11,953 nt of DNA from Isohypsibius dastychi (lineage: Eukaryota > Tardigrada > Eutardigrada > Parachela > Isohypsibiidae): NCBI GenBank assembly GCA_034696485.1, contig JAQIWT010001202.1:1-11953 (forward strand), given 5' to 3'. Every line of letters starts with the position of its first letter. The first letter of the stretch is position 1. This document shows positions 8,401-11,953 of the stretch, piece after piece. A program made the position numbers and the translations under genes. Below the pieces are notes generated by a model. It searched no databases, was not told where the DNA came from, and saw only the letters and a program-made list of their open reading frames with translations.

Positions 8401-9318
8401 TGCCTCTTCTGTTCGTTTGTGTCAACTTTGGATAAAGTCAAAGAGCATGCAGTTGAGCATTCCGTGGATGGGAAGTATCCATGCCAGAAATGTGAAACCG
8501 TCTCGGAGACCTACATGAGGCTCAGAATTCATCATAGACAATGTCACGAGGAGAAACTAAAGTGTGACCTTTGTGACTATACCGCTTACCAGACATCGCG
8601 TATCGAAGACCATAAGCGAACGCATGGCGAGGTTAGGGTGCTTGATCTATCTTGAAGAAACCTCAGATCGTGATTTTTTTTGTCTTAGGCTATGATGGAA
8701 TGTGGTATTTGTGGACATCGGACCAAGTGCTTATCATCGCTGAAGGCGCATATGAAAAATTTCCACCAGGACAATCCTGAAGAAAAAAAGCGAACCAGTC
8801 GAAGGAGAACGGAGAAGAAGTATTACAATTACAAGTTTTCGGAACACAAGAGCAAGTTGTCGATGAAGGTCGCGTTCTATAAGTGCGAGGAATGTCAGAT
8901 TCCGTTCAGAGAGCGTCAGCCGTTTGTGGAGCATATTGAGTCACTGCATCCGGATGTCTCCAAGTTGTCATATCCGCAACTGAATTTGGCGGTTCGGAAT
9001 GTGGAAGCGTATGAATGCCGGATGTGTAGGATGTTTGCGTTGGATGAGCAGAAAGTTGTGGATCATTTCGAAAAAATGCATGCTGAGAAGTTGGCCAAGC
9101 TTGGAGATGCGGCACGACCTAAACGTGATATAGCCGAATTGGCGAGTGTGGAGGAGAAGGATGGGTTGGATGGGATGAGAAAGGTCATCGAGTTTCAGTC
9201 GCATTGGTGCGAGATTTGTGATGAGGATTTCACCAGACCAAAAGCCCTACTACGACATGCTAAGCAAGACCACAGTAACTACTATAAGGTTCTGATCACT
9301 CCTTTAAACGCTGAATAA
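5440..9318 (+). CDS. PRDM9-like PR/SET-domain protein with 16 C2H2 zinc fingers (copy B)
   Basis: Exons: 5440-5731, 5806-6770, 6823-7107, 7209-7313, 7779-8177, 8230-8631 and 8689-9318 (TAA stop), giving 1025 residues. The architecture and intron phases equal those of copy A on the opposite strand. Cys knuckle at residues 11-30 (CGAC, ECCIASC), PR/SET domain at about 98-204 (NWMKFV, AFQY, VWYANNY), acidic linker to residue 419, fingers from C433 to H1011. Exons 1+2 together are 1257 nt in both genes, although each exon differs by 9 nt, which supports the splice calls. Likely role: sequence-directed chromatin factor, possibly a histone methyltransferase. ATG 5440 lies in a strong Kozak context (CCAACCATGG) and its product MAF aligns with copy A. 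An in-frame open stretch runs upstream but has no ATG and no counterpart in copy A. Fingers 14-16 and the PR region are nearly the same as in A, while most middle fingers differ in their predicted base-contact residues. Intron 4 is much longer than in A (465 against 109 nt). Confidence 0.91.
7394..7406. repeat. Short palindrome ACGTCTTAGACGT
   Basis: Six-base arms around a single T in intron 4 of copy B. The core CGTCTTAGACG recurs at 11248-11258 in the intergenic DNA after the BTB gene. Confidence 0.7.
7559..7581. repeat. Perfect 10-bp inverted repeat with 3-nt loop
   Basis: TGATTCAATT and AATTGAATCA flank the loop GCT inside intron 4 of copy B. It lies near the middle of the enlarged intron. 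No terminal repeats or target-site duplication were found around it. Confidence 0.85.
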
Positions 9319-9944
9319 CAACTTTCGGTTTGTTGTTTTAACGACTTATGCTTTTGCATGTCTTTGGCATATGAAGTGGTTTCGCTGTCTGTGATGACCC
9401 TTTTCTCACAGGATGAGCTGGCTTCATTAGATTGATATTCAGTGTCTGATCTGTATGTTCACGGAGCGCTCATATGCAATCCAAGACAAGAAGGAAGATG
9501 AAGATTAACAAAAAAGAAGTAGTATGAACATCCGCGTGATCGAAGTGATGAGCTAAGTTGCAATCTTGAACCTAACTTATTCGGTTTTCATGTTAACTGC
9601 TTTATGGGACCAGTGTAACCAGGATATTCGCCGCGGATCATTTCCCGAAGGTGCATGTTGGAGGTTTATTTCGTCGCCGTATATTCATCACTGCAGTTTC
9701 TACAGAGATATGGAACAAACAGTTGATTGTTCGATTTTTGCCGGTTCGTAACGTCCTGACGCACTTGTGCAACACGAATACCATTCGAGTAGCTTGATGT
9801 ACTGTGATGGTAACTGGAACTGCGAAGATCGTTGAATTTCATGGTAACGCTATCTCTTTGTTCACATGACCCACTTTGCAATTCTTTCTCGTTGAGTGCG
9901 TTGTTGTTGACTCCAACAACAAATCTGCTCCAGAAAGATCAAAA
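9319..9944. other. Intergenic region between copy B and the BTB gene
   Basis: It holds the 3' UTR of copy B, for which I see no canonical polyadenylation signal, and then the 5' part of the BTB gene, including the candidate exon 9590-9743. Nothing else is recognisable. Confidence 0.5.
9590..9743 (+). other. Candidate upstream coding exon of the BTB gene
   Basis: An ATG at 9590 opens 51 codons (MLTALWDQ... to DCSIFA) ending in a possible phase-1 donor, G|GTTCGT at 9743/9744. It would join in frame to the acceptor CTCCAG at 9931-9933 (190-nt intron) and give a 328-residue BTB protein. The donor is weak, but copy B's intron 1 also starts with GTTCGT. The reading WRFISSPYIHHC could be the start of a MATH-like fold. 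This is inference from frame compatibility only. Confidence 0.3.
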
Positions 9945-10830
9945 ATGTACGCAGGATATGCAGCCGCTTTGAAACCACTGGTTGGAAAACCAGCCATCTT
10001 ATACGGCACCAGTGGGATTCTAATTTCAGTCAACGAAGACAAAGCTGGAACGGATCTGGTCCTAACCGTCCTCACCGTGAAGCCTGACGGCGCTCGTCAA
10101 AGTATGGCATTTTGTTGTACTGTTCGGGACCGTAAAGAGTCAAAATCGCGTTTGTTTTGTTGTAGTGTATTCGATAAACGCTCAATATCACGGACGAACA
10201 GCGATTGATGATTCAGTTTTTGACGGGCGAAAGCCTTATGACATCGTGAGAGATATCTCCAATCCGACCATAGAACGAGAAAAGCTGGCAGGTTTCGAGC
10301 GCCTTAGCGACGTCATCCATAAAAGTAATGGCGACTTCAATATCGTCTCCGAAGATGGAAAGACTGTACCAGCGCACAAGATCATCCTTGCCGCTCGTTC
10401 GCCAATCTTCGCTGCGATGTTCAACACTGAAATGAAGGAGAAGAAGTCCGGAAAAGCAGTTATCAAAGGATACTCCTTCGAAGCGTTGCAAGTCTTCGTG
10501 GATCTTCTTTACGGGAAGCGACATGCAGATTTGGGAGCTCATCTTGCCTCTCTCATCGAATTGTTCGACGCATATCAGATTGGAAACCTCTTGGACGAAA
10601 TTGGAGGAACATCTTTCAGAGACTTGATCAGCGTGAAAAATGCGGCGGATATTCTGTTCACTGCAGCGAAGCACCATCAGGCAGACATTATTGAAATGGT
10701 CTTTCCCTTCGTGAAAAATAACGAGAAAAAGATCACCCTCACGGAAAACTGGAAAGCCTGGATGGAAAAAGGAATCACCATCGATATGAATGCGGCTGGG
10801 ATGGCTGCCATGTTAAAAATGATCAAATAG
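9945..10830 (+). CDS. BTB/POZ domain protein with BACK-like C-terminus
   Basis: Minimal model: exons 9945-10101 and 10166-10830 (TAG stop), a 64-nt phase-1 intron, 273 residues. The BTB domain spans about residues 97-200 with the usual DGK-x-VPAHK-x-ILAARSP-x-F core (D116, H123, A129-P132), then YSFEAL and a helical stretch. Residues 208-270 (KNAADILFTAAKHHQ, FPFVKNN) resemble the helices after the BTB in SPOP-like proteins (BACK-type). BTB domains form dimers and often serve as substrate adaptors for Cullin-3 ubiquitin ligases; that role is possible here but unproven. Residues 1-95 (KPAILYGTSGILISVN, DLVLTVLTVKPDG) are beta-rich, like the end of a MATH domain, but too diverged for me to call one. 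ATG 9945 is the first ATG in this frame. A phase-1 acceptor at 9932-9933 (ctccag) suggests that the coding part may continue into an upstream exon. Confidence 0.8.
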
Positions 10831-11953
10831 CGGCATGGTTCAAAGTCGGTTTTATTTTGCCTCCGATCAGAGATTCAGTCCCGGCTGAATTTTTCAATCG
10901 GAAAACGATTTCACACTTCATGCGGTATTTGGGATGGTTTTCACAATCAAGCCACCATTTTCGCAGGACATTTTTGTGAATTCTTTCACAGCCAAATTTA
11001 TTTCACGACGAAAACTTTTAAGAAATCAATTCGCTTTTCGAACATGACGGTTTTATAATTGGGAGGCTGGAACTGTATCAGATCTAATTTGCAGTCCATG
11101 TATTGTACGCATCGAAGCAGCCGATTTATCCCAATTGAACGAACCCCAACCTCTATGAAAAAAATGTTACTGAATTTTTTGATTTAAATATGAGAATTTC
11201 CCTCTTGAGAAAATTTTTCGTTAATTCTAAATGATTCACGGAATGACCGTCTTAGACGGCTGCCACCGAACCTATTCCTCCTTTGATGCTCATTTTGAAC
11301 CATGTCCAGATCGATTCCTTCCCCTCGACGCTGGCCAGAGTGCAGTATTGTTTGATTGTCGGTCCTCTGTTCAAGTTTCCCTGTTTTTCATTACTTCCAT
11401 AATGCGTTTTCCTTATTTTGCTTTGTTGTTCGCGAACGTGAATCCTTGATGATATGAATTTATGGTTCAGGCAAAGATGGTTCTGGCCGAACGAAAGTTA
11501 TTACGAACTAAAACTACTTCGTAAATCGGATGTTTGTCGTTCGTCACTTGAAATCTGCTTATGCTCTTAGAATCACCGCTCAAATACATATTAACTCTGA
11601 TTACAAGAAAGTTACAATTAAACTCGTGTAAGACAATCTGGTGCTAGTGACCGACTCTACAAGGAGATCTTGATGTTGGAAACTACTTAGTCTTATCATT
11701 TAAGTTATGCTGTGTTTTGATGTTTCTCCTGATCGCTTTGACTGCGGTACTCAGGTTTGTGTTTTTGAAACCATAGCTGGTATAAGGTCACCGCTGCCTA
11801 ACCAAGGATGCGTTCAGATTCCCTTACTTACGTACTAACCGTTACCGCAGTAGTAACCATCTGCATCGGCATGTTGGGGAAGGTATGCAACTTCTACTTC
11901 TACGATTTGGCCCTACTTCTACTCTCAAACTCTACTCAGCGAAATCTCAGTAT
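10831..11953. other. Region without a supported gene
   Basis: 1123 bp after the BTB stop codon. The longest reading frame (11231-11449, plus strand, 72 codons) shows no domain, no repeated codon pattern and no splice partners that I can justify. Apart from the palindrome at 11247-11259 and short TTCTAC-type repeats near 11890-11935, I see no structure. A transcription unit could begin beyond the window. Confidence 0.5.
11247..11259. repeat. Short palindrome CCGTCTTAGACGG
   Basis: Six-base arms around a single T, sharing an 11-base core with the palindrome at 7394-7406. The flanking DNA is only weakly alike (TTCACG nearby in both). Confidence 0.7.

Larger units (their letters stand above)
5440..9318 (+). 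repeat. Right arm of inverted duplication (partner 159-3696)
   Basis: Mirror partner of the left arm. The two arms are separated by a 1743-bp spacer that holds the chromodomain gene. The arms are head to head, so the 5' ends of both PR/SET genes face the spacer. Confidence 0.9.

Noticed and set aside
11231-11449. 72-codon plus-strand frame in the distal region
   Set aside because: Length is near chance, there is no recognisable domain, and no splice partners or related sequence in the window.
1-11953. CRISPR arrays, bacterial operons, rRNA or tRNA genes
   Set aside because: No spaced direct repeats, no bacterial-type gene layout and no RNA gene signature were seen; the genes are intron-split and of animal type.

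Overview
This window is eukaryotic nuclear DNA from an animal. The genes are split by short introns, mostly 50-110 bp, with GT-AG ends and pyrimidine-rich acceptors. The proteins are animal-type chromatin factors: PR/SET plus C2H2 zinc fingers, a chromodomain, and BTB/POZ. The compact genes suggest an invertebrate, perhaps a small-genome ecdysozoan such as a crustacean, springtail or tardigrade. The acceptors are not the strict TTTTCAG of Caenorhabditis. I cannot name the species from the sequence.

Layout. (1) 3696 down to 159, minus strand: a seven-exon gene for a 1032-residue protein with a cysteine knuckle, a PRDM9-like PR/SET domain, an acidic linker and 16 C2H2 fingers. (2) 3697-4168: a spacer with a C14 tract that probably serves as a divergent promoter. 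(3) 4169-4786, plus strand: a two-exon gene for a 123-residue single-chromodomain protein with an intact aromatic cage. (4) 4787-5439: a spacer with a C12 tract. (5) 5440-9318, plus strand: a seven-exon gene for a 1025-residue paralogue of gene 1, with every intron at the same place and phase. (6) 9945-10830, possibly starting at 9590, plus strand: a BTB/POZ protein. (7) 10831-11953: no gene that I can support.

The main feature is a large inverted, head-to-head duplication of a PRDM9-like gene, with a chromodomain reader gene in the spacer. The paralogues are almost identical at the nucleotide level in patches (knuckle, PR domain, acidic motif, last three fingers). Their introns are unrelated and the DNA-contact residues of most middle fingers have diverged. 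The fingers sit in phase-0 exons; two of these carry four fingers each, are about 400 nt long, and look like copies of one another. A protein that methylates histones at sites chosen by its fingers, next to a methyl-lysine reader, would make a plausible functional pair, but that link is inference.

All splice models were read by eye. They are mutually supported because the two paralogues give the same exon phases, equal or nearly equal exon lengths and a continuous protein.
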